DNA from: Brachypterus glaber | Lineage: Eukaryota; Arthropoda; Insecta; Coleoptera; Kateretidae | Reading direction: 5' to 3' | Length of the DNA: 64,000 nt | NCBI GenBank assembly: GCA_958510825.1 | Contig: OY294048.1 | Location: forward strand, 11,549,589 to 11,613,588 | Part shown: positions 21,860 through 32,276 of the stretch, piece after piece | Layout: every line of letters starts with the position of its first letter | Numbering within the stretch: position 1 is the stretch's first letter | Translations under genes and position numbers: made by a program | The notes under the pieces: model-generated | Databases searched by the model: none | Seen by the model: only the letters and a program-made list of their open reading frames with translations | Told to the model about the DNA's origin: nothing

Positions 21860-22060
21860 CCTAAATTGCAGCTGCTCCTTCTTGGGAGATTTTTAGTCTT
21901 TTCTGTTCCCAAAATTTTGTAAAAAAATAATAAATGGCCTCCAGGTAGTACTTTACATAACATACGTATGTTATGTTAAGTACTACTAGGCGACCATTCC
22001 CTATTTTTTTCAAAATTTTGGGATCGTGCTGAGGGGTACTTTTTAACCAACAAATGCTCG
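21860..22060. mobile_element. ~200-bp foldback centred on a 22-bp palindrome
   Basis: The centre ACATAACATACGTATGTTAT (21,955 on) is a perfect palindrome. AGTACTTTACATAACATACG and its near complement extend it. Farther out, TTCCCAAAATTTTG pairs with CAAAATTTTGGGATC. The right arm (GGCGACCATTCCCTATTT, GATCGTGCTGAGGGGTA) recurs at 22,735-22,830. Confidence 0.65.
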
Positions 22061-22128
22061 ATGACGGTATTTCTCTTTTCTGTTTGTTTAAAAATAAACA
22101 TAAACAAATTGATCTTACATAGTTATTT

Positions 22129-22258
22129 ATATACCAAGGGACTAAACTGGCTGTTTCAGTCCCGCTGCATTAGTGTTTCCTGAGCGAGCGTAGCGAGCGA
22201 GGGAAACAGAAATGCAAGGGACTAAAACAGCCAAGTTTAGTCCTGAGGTATATACACT
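22129..22258. mobile_element. ~130-bp foldback with GAGCGAGCGTAGCGAGCGAG centre
   Basis: TATACCAAGGGACTAAACTG and TGTTTCAGTCCC pair with the complement of GGGACTAAAACAGCCAAGTT and TAGTCCTGAGGTATA. GTGTTTCCTGAGCGAGCG pairs with CGAGCGAGGGAAACA. It is a self-complementary GC-rich unit in AT-rich DNA. Confidence 0.7.
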
Positions 22259-22259
22259 A

Positions 22260-22734
22260 TTTTTTGCAGGACTAAACATAATTTAGGTAGGTAGATAAAA
22301 TTAAAATTAAAAACTACGCGTCTAAAATCGGTTGTTTTATTTTCGTAATTTAATCAAGATGCCTGTAAATTGCGAAAAGTCAGTTTCATGGCTATCGCGA
22401 TTTCAATTGTTTTTTAATATGGTTGACACAAACGTTAAAAAAATGGACGAAGATGATAAATTTTAAGTTATGTATAAATTGTTATAACAATGTTATTTTT
22501 AAAGGTTTTCTTTGTTAAAATCAAATAAATTGGTTTGAATCGCTAATTTATTACAAAACACCACCAAACCTAATTTTTGAACCAGCAAAGCACATAGTAA
22601 GTATAATATTTTAATATTATCAAGGTTGCCGTGAGTTTTATTCCCTAGGGAGAAAAACGGCAAGTTTAGTCCCTAAAAAGGAAAGCGTAAAATTAGGTTT
22701 TAGTCTTGGTCGTTCAAAAAATAATTTTTACGCT
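22260..22734. other. AT-rich DNA with fragments of the neighbouring foldback
   Basis: GGGAGAAAAACGGCAAGTTT and AGTCCCTAAAAAGGA near 22,648-22,680 recall the AGCCAAGTTTAGTCC arm at 22.2 kb. Nothing else. Confidence 0.45.
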
Positions 22735-22830
22735 ATTAGGTAAAGTACTACCGGGAAACCATTCCCTATTTTGTTTCAAAATTTTCGGATCGTGCTAAGG
22801 GGTAGTTTTCAACCAACAAATTCTCAATCA
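22735..22830 (+). repeat. Solo arm of the 21.9-kb foldback
   Basis: GTAAAGTACTACCGGGAAAC, CATTCCCTATTTTGTTTCAA, GGATCGTGCTAAGGGGTAG and TTTTCAACCAACAAATTCTC match 21,970-22,060. Confidence 0.65.
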
Positions 22831-23108
22831 TTTTGCAATAAAATTCACGCATGTGGTCCAAAAACCCGGCACTTTGACAGATAGTCCCGAAAATTACAAG
22901 AGCCCGTAATACTGCTTGAAATACTCATTAAATTCGCTGCTTAAATTACTGTGAAATCACAGGTAAAAATTCACATTTTTACAGATCAGCGAATTTACAG
23001 TACTGATTTAAATTTACCACTTTCTTTGCAGGTAACATATGACCTACTTTATTTGTTGTGAAATTACCATAATTTCATTTACAGTGTATAATAACACTGT
23101 CGCAACAT

Positions 23109-23430
23109 GTAAAATAGTTATTTATGGTACTAGTGGGTAAAGTAAGATATTGCCCATAAGAAAATTAACCTGCGAGGCGTCAGCCAAGCAGGTTAATTTT
23201 CGATTTACCCATGAGTGCCATACAAGGTTTTATCCAATAAATAGCTTAGGAATTCATATTTTTATTAAAAATTTTAATGACATTTACAAGAAAATAATTT
23301 GACAAGTGACAGTTGAGTGGGTAAAATAAATAATTATTCACTCAATAAAGTAAAAGCCACGAGGGGGTTATTATTGAGTTTATCTATTTAAAATAAAGCT
23401 GGTGATTATCTGTATGTATTGGATAAAATA
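23109..23430 (-). repeat. 340-bp hairpin-bearing repeat, copy 2 (inverted)
   Basis: It is the reverse complement of 4,319-4,657 with few differences. It keeps the GAAAATTAACCTGC/GCAGGTTAATTTTC stem and the GAGGCGTCAGCC loop. It ends close to the TA flank of the palindrome at 23,455. Confidence 0.8.
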
Positions 23431-23454
23431 TTTTTAATTAGATTTCTGGATATA

Positions 23455-24616
23455 CACGGTGTATTTGAAATAGGGTCGGAAATTTTAACAGATGATTCTA
23501 CATCATAAAATATGAAAAAAAAATCCTATAAACATATGTCTAAAAATGCGTCATAAGGGAGCTACGCCCCTTTGAAAGTGGCAAAAAAAATCGGTTTTTA
23601 TTTAATAACTCAGGAACCCTTTGAGATATATCAACGAGGTTTTGCACGTCAAGTCCCGTTTTTATGTGTTATTTTCGTGTACTTATTTCAACCAGGGGTG
23701 TGCGAAACGGGGGGGGCTTATCAGTTTTTTGTCCCAAACTTTTTTCTGTGTAACTTTTTTGCAATTTTATTTTTGAAATATGATTTCTCAGGTCAAAATA
23801 AATAAAAAAGGTATTTTTGTTGTAATACTGTAGGATTAACCGTTTTCGAGAAAAATTCATTTGAAGGTGAAATTCCACGGTTCGAGGAAAAAAAATTAAA
23901 TACTAAAATGTTGAAAACCAAAATTTTAATAATGCAGGGCGAATGTACATTAAAAACTAAGAAAAAAACCTCATATACAGGTACTTCCAAAAATCAATCC
24001 TAATGGAGCTATGGTCTCCTAAATATGCACCATTTTTAAAGGGCTATGGTAGCTTTAAAAGCGTTTTTTCGACCTACATGTATGGAAACTTTTTTTCTTA
24101 GTTTTTGATGTAGAATAACATTGTATCATTAAAATTTTGGTTTTCGACATTTTAGTATTTAATTTTTCGTCCTCAAACCGTGAAATTTCACCTTCAAATT
24201 AACTTTTCTCGAAAACGGTTAATCCTACAGTATTACAACAAGAGTACCTTTTTTATATATTTTGACCTGAGGAGTCATATTTCAAAAATAAAATGGCAAA
24301 AAAGTTACACAGAAAAAAGTTTGGGACAAAAAACTGATAAGGCCCCCCCGTTTCGCACACCCCTGGTTTAAATAAGTACGTGAAAATGACATACAAAGAT
24401 GGGCCTTATTAGGATTAATTCACGTGCAAAACCTCGTTAATATATCTCAAAGGGTTCCTGAGCTATTAAATAAAAACCGATTTTTTTAGCCAATTTCAAA
24501 GGGGCGTAGCTCCCTTATGACGCATTTTTAGACATATGTTTAAAGGAACTTTTTGTCATATTTTATCATGTAGAATCACCTGTTAAAATTTTCGACCCTA
24601 TTTCAAATACACCCTG
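23455..24616. mobile_element. 1,162-bp near-perfect palindrome (Tc1/mariner-type foldback)
   Basis: The arms are about 540-580 bp with high identity, from CACGGTGTATTTGAAATAGG to the complementary CCTATTTCAAATACACCCTG, flanked by TA (23,453-23,454 and 24,617-24,618). Inner paired blocks include GGGAGCTACGCCCCTTTGAA, CAGGAACCCTTTGAGATATA, GGGGTGTGCGAAACGGGGG and AATCCTACAGTATTACAACA. The open frames found in both arms are shadows of each other. The TA duplication and CAGGGTG-like ends suggest a Tc1/mariner non-autonomous element; no DDE frame is present. Confidence 0.88.
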
Positions 24617-25025
24617 TACAAACTCGGCCGTTTTAGGGCCACTTGCACCAACAATGGGTTACCTTTAAACTCAGATTAAGGGGGTGACTTTTGGACCTCA
24701 CTGTATAACTCGTATATTTAAACGCCATTCACTCACACCAAACTAAAATTACAAATCTAAACTTCAAAGTAATGTTTTAATACAAAATCGTAAATTAAAA
24801 ATTTTCAAATTTTGAATGACAGATTAAATACAGAACCGAATTTGTGTTTCATTAAACTGTCAGAATAATTATTACATGAATAATTGCCGAAGTTTTACGT
24901 GTGAAATCAGATCATGCAACTCAGCAAACGCCATTGGGTGATTCCACGAAAAATAAAATACTGCCGCCAACAAAATAATACTTTCCCCTATAGGCGTAGA
25001 TTCATTAAAATCAAAAATTGAAAAT
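24617..25025. other. AT-rich DNA with a solo foldback end
   Basis: At about 24,680-24,710, GGGGGTGACTTTTGGACCTC followed by ACTGTATA matches the right terminus of the 32.3-kb foldback (GCGACTTTTGGACCGCACTG). The rest holds nothing supported. Confidence 0.5.
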
Positions 25026-25029
25026 AATG

Positions 25030-25335
25030 AAAAAAATTGTTTTTACCCCATTTTACCCCATTACCACAACCCTATTTTTACGAAAAATAATCCCAGCCTA
25101 GAACTTTGGATAATCAACCTGTGATCCGAATTGAAAAAGTCTTTAAGCAGAAGCGTTCTTGAGTTATCGTGGTCACAAATTTCCCGGACACAGAGACCGA
25201 CAGACCAACAGACCGACCGACCGACAGACTTTTTTTTTACGGAAATCATATTTTTTGGATATAAAACGTTCAGAAATGTAAAAAAAGCAATAAAATTTTT
25301 TCAAATTTTTTTTACTAAAGCAATACTTTCCTTGG
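25030..25335 (+). repeat. Tail-type repeat with (GACC)n, copy
   Basis: AAAAATAATCCCAGCCTAGA, ACTTTGGATAATCAACCTGT, AAGCGTTCTTGAGTTATCGT, GGTCACAAATTTCCCGGACA, then CCAACAGACCGACCGACCGA and GGATATAAAACGTTCAGAAA. The order is that of the composite-repeat tail at 2.9-3.2 kb, without the tandem units. Confidence 0.65.
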
Positions 25336-25539
25336 GGAAAGTAAAATATAGCTGAAGAATTACAATTATAAGCATCCTGTCAAAAAAGAATACTTTCCCC
25401 TTATTTTTATTAAAAAAAGGTTTTTTTATAAAATAAAAAAAAAACAAAAAATATAAAACAAAATTTTACATTTTTTTTTTTTAATTTAAAATACTTTTTT
25501 GGAAAACGTGAAATATTCGACTTAAAAAAATGGATTTTA

Positions 25540-25700
25540 CTCTCCTTTGGCCCCCTACCTCGCCCCGATTTTCACTAAAAATAATCCCAGCCGAGAACTT
25601 TGGACAAGGAACCTATGTTTCAAATTTTAGGTCCTTAGCTTAAAGCGTTCTCTAGGTACCGTGGTTACAGTTACCGGTCAGGTGTACAGAACGACGAACA
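25540..25700 (+). repeat. Tail-type repeat, diverged copy
   Basis: TTCACTAAAAATAATCCCAG, CCGAGAACTTTGGACAAGG, CTTAGCTTAAAGCGTTCTCT and a short ACAGAACGACGAACAGACCG tract. It repeats the neighbouring copy at 25.03-25.34 kb with more changes. Confidence 0.6.
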
Positions 25701-25902
25701 GACCGCAAACAAAAAAAATATATATAAAAATATATATGATTATAATCAAACATATTTTCTTATAATTATTTTTGATATGAACTAATCATTGCTTCATATT
25801 TTCTAAAATTTCGTGTTTAATTATAATAATAATAATTATTATTATTAATAATTATTTCCAGGCAATCTTAAATAGAAAATATAATTCATAGTTATGTAAT
25901 AA

Positions 25903-26355
25903 ATAATTTACTATTTCTTAAAACTACTTTTGTTTTGATTATCGCAGTCGTCCAACCGAAGTTATTTTTAAAAATGTACCAATTTTTTCAATTAATTTAT
26001 TAATTCTGATACCAAAGTAAGTTTAGGATTTGATTGGCGGCAAATGTCCACCGTCGCATAAATGCTGCCCCCTATCGAAATGCGTACAAGAGGTTCTTGA
26101 AACCAGAGATTGCTTCCTTTTTTGGACGTTCGTTAGGTTTTATCCAGTCTCTGCTTTTAGAAATATATTTCAACAGCTGTTATTACTCTTCCTTAAGATT
26201 ATTTTTCTACTCCATATATTATATGGAAAAGATTTGATTTTTGTAGTTGTCCTTCTACTGAAGAGTGCAAAAAAGTACGAAATCGATCAGTAACTTCGGT
26301 TGGAATACTGCGTCAATCGAAACAAAAGTAGTTTTAAGGAATAGTAAATTATTTA
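25903..26355. mobile_element. ~450-bp element with ~65-bp terminal inverted repeats
   Basis: AATAATTTACTATTTCTTAA, AACTACTTTTGTTTTGATTA and CAACCGAAGTTA at the left pair with TAACTTCGGTTGG, TCGAAACAAAAGTAGTTTTA and GAATAGTAAATTATT at the right. Just inside the left and just outside the right arm a direct repeat (TTTTTAAAAATGYACCA, then TTTTCAATTAATTTAT) recurs, so the insertion history is complex. The interior (26,030-26,270) has short frames without recognisable family. Confidence 0.7.
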
Positions 26356-26359
26356 TTAC

Positions 26360-28110
26360 ATATATATTTTTCTACATTTTTAAAAATGCACCAAAATTTT
26401 CAATTAATTTATCATACGTAATAGTTTATCACAACGATGCTAAAAAGAAGGGATGTTTTTACCTTATTGTGGTCCGTTGCTAGGGTGTTATTTAGTTGTA
26501 AAACTAAAGTCATTAAGTGTTTTTTACTATTACTCTTTGACGATAAAATTGTTAAATTGACACCGAAAAATGTTCTTAGTTTATGGAGTTTTTTAAGCTA
26601 AGGAAGTGCAAGATAGACAACATTTTAAATGAACAAGATGATGCCCTAATTTTGAAATTATATACCAAAACCTTAATTTTAATGTTCAAAATATAAAGTT
26701 TGTTGAATCTGCCACTTGGTTTCACTCATTTTATCATCGATGATAATCATGCCACTTGTTATATAATATACGAATATAACTGTGATATTTTAATATCGCT
26801 GACGTCATGTCATGTCATGATATGTCATGTAAAATTTTGTCATAATTTGTATCACGAATATCCTTGGCAAAAACTGTTTTGCATAAAAATGTTTCCCTTG
26901 ATATATTGTAACTAAAAAATATTTACTTGCAAAAGAGAAACCCTAAATGTATGTTTTTATGATACCGAAATAAAGCCATTAAAATAAAAATTATGTATAT
27001 TCACACAGTTTCAGTCAAAATGTACGGAAACCTTTGTTTTTGCGTATTTTTTTCCGTCCAATTTACTACCATATTTGAAAATTTTTGAACAAGAAAAAGC
27101 CTATATTCATTTGTTTCAGGGAAGCTGACCCTTAACTTGCTGAATGCTGGTGATCATTATAATCCAAATGTCTAAGCTGCACGGTGGACAGAGTTGTTTG
27201 TTTTCATACATGGCTATTTTATGACGCTTTAAAATATACATACCTAAGGCGTGTCAAAATTAAAAAAAAAAAATAAACCGAAAAAAGTTTTAGGCAAAAA
27301 ACAGAAAATCCACCCGGTTTTGAATTGAAATTTAATTTTTTTACTCGACTTGCGGAAATAAATAATGTCTTCTATATACACAGGTAGGTTAACATGTATA
27401 TATGCTTCTATACTAATATATAAGTTTGCAGGTTTTTGTTTAAAACTATTTTTTATGCACTTTTTAAAACTTGCAAAAATGAAATTTTCGCGAAATCTTC
27501 AAATAATTGGCGATTTTTTTATGTTCTAACTTAAGGAGAGGGGGGATATATAGTTTTTTGTTTTCTCCCAACTAGTACTGTTTCTAAATATTACCAAAGA
27601 AACCCTCAAACATTTCCTCAATTTTATATTTATCCGAAAAACAGATTTTTTTTTTTAAGTTTGAGTGCTTTAAGCTACCTTTAAACATTAATCAATTTTG
27701 CTCCTTTTTGTGTGGCCACCGTTTACCAAGGAGCAACTTTTGAGCCAGAGAGCGTTTTCGATTTCGAAATTCGGGATTTTTTGGCACACTCTAATACATA
27801 GTTATTTTTATGATGCTTTAACTTTAAATAATTTGGATAAATATAAAAGTCTTGAAAACATGTAAAGCTTCGTTTTGCACTGTGGTCAGCGTATTACGTT
27901 ATTTTTAGTAAACTTCAAAAATAATACACCGAAAAAAATGGTTAAATACGAAACAGCTTTTTTCTGGTTACTGCGATCAGCAATCTAGTAAGAGCAACAA
28001 TACAACTGATATCACTTGTTTTTGGCAATTGACATTGAAACTGTTGATATTTTAATTCTAACCTCAAATTTTTTGCCAAAAATACAAATGTATTTAATAA
28101 TATATTACAA
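26360..28110. other. Unannotated AT-rich DNA
   Basis: A TGACGTCATGTCATGTCATG run with nearby TGTCATG repeats lies at about 26,800-26,830. Otherwise there is no gene, tandem array or palindrome that I can support. Confidence 0.45.
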
Positions 28111-28116
28111 TCAAAT

Positions 28117-28232
28117 ATAAAGTAGTGTATGATACACGGACGAAAACTGTTTTTAGGGCGAATACGGTTGCCTACTTCGCACACCCCCTAAAAACAGTAT
28201 TTTTCGTACTTGTATCATAAACTACTATTATG
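28117..28232. mobile_element. ~116-bp hairpin element
   Basis: AAAGTAGTGTATGATACACG, GACGAAAACTGTTTTTAGGG pairs with CCCTAAAAACAGTATTTTTC, GTACTTGTATCATAAACTAC. The loop contains GCGAATACGGTTGCC. Confidence 0.65.
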
Positions 28233-28568
28233 GTTTATTACCTGAACCGAAAAAACTGGTTCCACAAAAAAATTTACGTCAAAACAAAAAATGTCAGTAA
28301 ATGCCACGAAGGATTAAAGGTATATCTTCAGTGTCCAGTACCTAGTACTTTGTGTAGCATTTCTTTACATTAAAAAACGTGTGTTTGTGTTTATATTAAG
28401 TGTATATAGTCCATGATGCGCTGGTAAAGTGCTAATAAAAAAACACTCACAAAAAAAGTATAATGGTCGTTTTTTCCTTAGTGTAGTAATATTATCCATC
28501 TTTTAATTATTCTCCTGCTGCAGTAGATTAAACTCAGGCTTTCGCTCCTCTGCTGGAGAATGCCTTAA

Positions 28569-30069
28569 CCCTTTCAGACCTAGATTTTTTCCCATTGATA
28601 AAATCCAATTTATCTCCCTTTACAACTAAATTACAATATATTATTTAACCTTCCCTAAACTTGCCTTATTTTTTTTTCGACTATTTAGTCTGGTGGGGTC
28701 AAATCAACCCCATATATCGGAGTTATTCGAAATTTCTTTAAAAATGACCTTTAATGAATTGTAGCTCTCTTGGGAGACGATATTTGACCCATGTCCAGTT
28801 TGTGTATTATTTTTTGAAGTTTTATCACTTGTTATCTAGATACCTTATTTTCTTAGATTTACGACTTAAAACCAAATGTTTATTAGAAATACTTTTGCCT
28901 AATAATATAAAATTGTTTTAATATGAATGAAATTTAGGAAAAAGTAAAAAAATAATACAAGAAGTTCACATATTCTTAGCTTAAATATCGTGCCCTAAGA
29001 GAGCTTCATTAGGTTCATTAAAGATGTCAGTTCGAAAGAAAGAAATAAATATCCACTAAATTTAGAACCTCTGATCCGGTTTTCAAAAACACTGCTGAAA
29101 CCAACGGAATAAAAAAAAATCGAAATGAGGGATATAATATCGTCACATTATGTCCGATTTATGGCGCCCCTTGACTACAGGAGGTTATGACGTTAGGTAA
29201 GCAAGTATTGTTTGACACACGTTTCTAAAGATAACAAGAAATGCGGCAAAAATTATACCTGAATATAAAATCTACCTACGCACACTAAATTCGCTTTAAT
29301 CGGAGCGCTTTTTGTTGGTGTTCTGCGGCTTTTTACACCTATCCCCCCTTTCTTACCGTGTGTCAGATCCTATAATCAAAATGTCTCATTTAAAATAAAA
29401 ATCGACATGCCGCGGCATGCCGAAAGAATTAAAAAAAGTATTATTTATAGTAAATTACTATTAGTAATCGAACTTAATAATTTTGAAAATTGCACACTTA
29501 GTCCGGTCAATTTAGACATTCGAAGTTACATAAAGTCCCAACAAACTGAATTTCTGTGAAGTTGTTCAAAACATAATTATAAACAATGTCTAGAAGTTCC
29601 CCATCATTCCCCTGTAAGGAAAAAATTTAATTCAAGGTCAAAGGTCAAAAAAATGAGTTTTTCGCGATTTTCAGCAAAACGGTAAGTTTTATCATAAAAG
29701 TACTTTAGACAAAAATTGTAGATCATAAAATTATCTATAAAAAATGTATCAATACTTTTTTTCTTACGAGCCACCGTTTCTGAGATATAACGATTCAAAA
29801 AGTTATAAAAGTTGTTATCGTCATAATATGCATGAGTACGCCACGTATATACATCTAGAGTTGTAATATTTGACCTTGAATTAAATTTTTTCCTTACAGG
29901 GGAATGATGAGGAACTTCTAGACATTGTTTATAATTATGTTTTGAACAACTTCACAGAAATTCAGCTTGTTGGGACTTTATGTAACTTCACTCTCATTTT
30001 TTGGTCTAAATTGACCGGACTAACTGTGTCATGAATTAATTAAATAAGCTATTTAATAGTCTGAAAGGG
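28569..30069. mobile_element. 1.5-kb non-autonomous piggyBac-type element
   Basis: The ends are CCCTTTCAGACCTAG and, in complement, CCCTTTCAGACTATT, each abutted by TTAA (28,565-28,568 and 30,070-30,073). TTAA target duplications with CCC termini are the hallmark of piggyBac transposition. Near the left end GTCTGGTGGGGTCAAATCAA with CCCCA forms a subterminal block. No transposase frame is visible, so it would need a helper. A second foldback occupies about 29.5-30.03 kb inside it. Confidence 0.75.
29492..30028. mobile_element. ~535-bp foldback nested in the piggyBac-type element
   Basis: TTAGTCCGGTCAATTTAGAC at the left pairs with GTCTAAATTGACCGGACTAA at the right. GAAGTTACATAAAGTCCCAA, ACTTCACAGAAATTCAG and GGGGAATGATGAGGAACTTC also pair. 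The centre is unpaired AT-rich DNA with a TTTCTGAGATATAACGATTC block. Flanks do not give a clear target duplication. Confidence 0.75.
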
Positions 30070-30333
30070 TTAATTTGATAATTATTTATCAAGTAAATTA
30101 TTAAGGACGTCGCACACTAAATCCTCTTGTGCACTTCATAAATATATTGCCACTGAGGGCTCTTACGATAAAGCATTAAATTTTCATTTTCTAGCGGAAT
30201 AAAACCTTTATTAGGTCGTTTTGCTTGTCACTTTTATGTAAATATACATTTGACTTTACGGCAAATGCTATAACGTTACACTATGGGGCGGAAGATGCAT
30301 TCTCGTAGCCCAAAAAAAAAAGAACAGTTTAAT

Positions 30334-30597
30334 GGGAGGCATAGCGTAGTGGCTAGCGCGTATGCATAGCAAGTCTACTATCGTGAGTTCGATTCTCACT
30401 GGCGCCGATTTGCCTTTTTCAGTTAATTAATAATTGAAATTTGGTGAAGGCGATAAGTGAAACGGACACTCCCTAGAAACTGGTTCGAAAGTCAGCCGGT
30501 GGTTCCCTCTACTACTAGCCCACACAAGTCCTGGACTTAGGGGATGCTTAATTAAGTAGAATAGTACGAGGTTAAACAAACAAACAAACAAACAAAC
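30334..30597 (+). mobile_element. tRNA-derived SINE, full-length copy
   Basis: The head looks like a tRNA: GGGAGGCATAGCGTAGTGGC has an A-box-like TAGCGTAGTGG (30,342-30,352). GAGTTCGATTCTCAC has a B-box-like GTTCGATTC (30,387-30,395) in a T-arm stem GTGAG/CTCAC. The acceptor ends do not pair, so it is not a tRNA gene. The body (GGCGATAAGTGAAACGGACA, CTCCCTAGAAACTGGTTCGA, CCACACAAGTCCTGGACTTA) recurs at 53.2-53.4 kb and 42.0-42.1 kb. The tail is (AAAC)n. RNA polymerase III transcription is expected for such heads but not shown here. Confidence 0.88.
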
Positions 30598-30719
30598 TTT
30601 ATGCCATTCCGATATTTGGTTTTTTCCACCTAAATGACTTTGACTTTAAAAATGCTACACTAATTACATAGGCCCACAATTTTTTTTTGATTCCAATATG
30701 ATATTCCTATATATTTTTT

Positions 30720-32196
30720 CCCACTTTTATTACTTTAAACTAAAGTTGCTTGGGTTTTGAATGGAATGAAAACTTTTCAGTTTTATTATAAAAACAATCG
30801 TTTTTTTATTTTTATTTTTGGGGTTTCCGGGGCATAATACATTTCTACGTTAATTAATTAAACAATATCTATTTTTTACGTTAAACCTTTTTGTTGAACC
30901 ACTCACATGGACAAAATGGATCAGCATTTATTTACTACGGTATACCGCTGTAACAAATAACACAGGCCCACAAAAAAAATTGTAAGTCTTGGATTCCAAT
31001 ATGATATTCCTATGTATTTTTTCCCGCTGAATCTGAATCCGCAACCCGTTTAAGCCCTACACGTCAGGATTTTGATATAACCTCAAAAAACACCCGAAAA
31101 ACTATTGAAACCGATAAAATTATCTATGCCATACCTCTGTCACCCCCTGTCCCCAAATTGCTAATTCTATAACCCCAGAGCTTCATAATCACCTAACCTT
31201 ATAATACCATAGCCGCATAACCTCAAAACCCCGTAACCTCATTAAGTAGAAAAATCTGGTTCGGGAAAACAGAACAATTACGTGAAATTTTCTTGTAGAG
31301 CATAGTTATGAATAAGTAACTGTATAACCCTAAAATCCCATCACACCTCCTAACCCCTTCACTCCGTAACCCCATATATTATAACCTCTTAACCCTATCA
31401 TCCTATTCTGTGGAGAAGTCCGGTTCTCGAAGTCATAAGTGTTTTGTGAGTCAAGTCAATAAGACTATTCATTATTTTTTTAACCGGACTTTTCCATAGA
31501 ATAGGATAACGGGATTAAGGGGATATAGTATATGGGGTTACGAAGTGAAGGGATTTTGAGATTATGGAGTTAGAGATTTTTGGGGTTATAGAGTTACTTA
31601 CCTATGACTATGTTCCACAAAAAAAGCTGAAGAATTTGTTCTGTTTTCCCAAACTAGATTTTTCTACTTAATGAGATTACGGGGTTTTGAGGTTATGCGG
31701 CTATGGTATTATAAGGTTAGGGGATTATGGGACTCTGGGGTTATAGAATTAGCAATTTGGGGATAGGGGGGTGACAGTGGTATGGCATAGATGATTTTAG
31801 TGGTTTCAGTAGTTTTTTGGGTGTTTTTTGAGGTTATATCAAAATCCTGACGTGTAGGGGTTAAACGGGTTGCGGATTCAGATTCAGCGGGAAAAAATAC
31901 ATAGGAATATCATATTGGAATCCAAGACTCACAATTTTTTTTTTGTGGGCTTATGTTATTTGTTACAGCGGTATACCGTAGTAAATAAATGCTGATCCAT
32001 TTTGTCCATGTGAGTGGTTCAGCAAAAAGGTTTAACGTAAAAAATAGATATTGTTTCATTAATTAACGTAGAAATGTATTATGCCCCGGAAACCCCAAAA
32101 ATAAAAATAAAAAAAACATTGTTTTTATAATAAAACTGAAAATTTTTCATTTCATTCAAAACCCAAGCAACTTTAGTTAAAAGTAATAAAAGTGGG
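30720..32196. mobile_element. 1,477-bp palindrome with (TAACCCC/TAACCTC)-rich arms
   Basis: Arms of about 700 bp run from CCCACTTTTATTACTTTAAA to the complementary TTAAAAGTAATAAAAGTGGG, meeting around 31,430-31,480 at GTCCGGTT/AACCGGAC. Internal ends CACAGGCCCACAAAAAAAAT (about 30,960) and their complement near 31,950 mark a likely smaller element (30.96-31.96 kb) inside a longer palindrome. The inner arms hold degenerate 13-18 bp units such as CATAACCTCAAAACCCCGTA. No coding frame; family unknown. Confidence 0.85.
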
Positions 32197-32276
32197 TTCA
32201 GAAAAACAAAACATTGTTCTTTTGTTCTTACTGTAACAACTGGTATTCAATAACTTGTTGATTGAAGTTCCTTTTA

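Noticed and set aside
23572..24371. Frames of about 60-77 codons in the 23.5-24.6 kb region
   Set aside because: They mirror each other in the two arms of a palindrome and show no protein motifs.
29403..29420. CATGCCGCGGCATGCC palindrome, also GGCATGCCGCGGCAT at 42.9 kb
   Set aside because: Two short matches in different contexts; possibly part of an unseen repeat, too short to call.
30334..30405. A tRNA gene
   Set aside because: A- and B-box and T-arm are tRNA-like, but the acceptor ends do not pair and the unit continues into a repeated SINE body with a tail.
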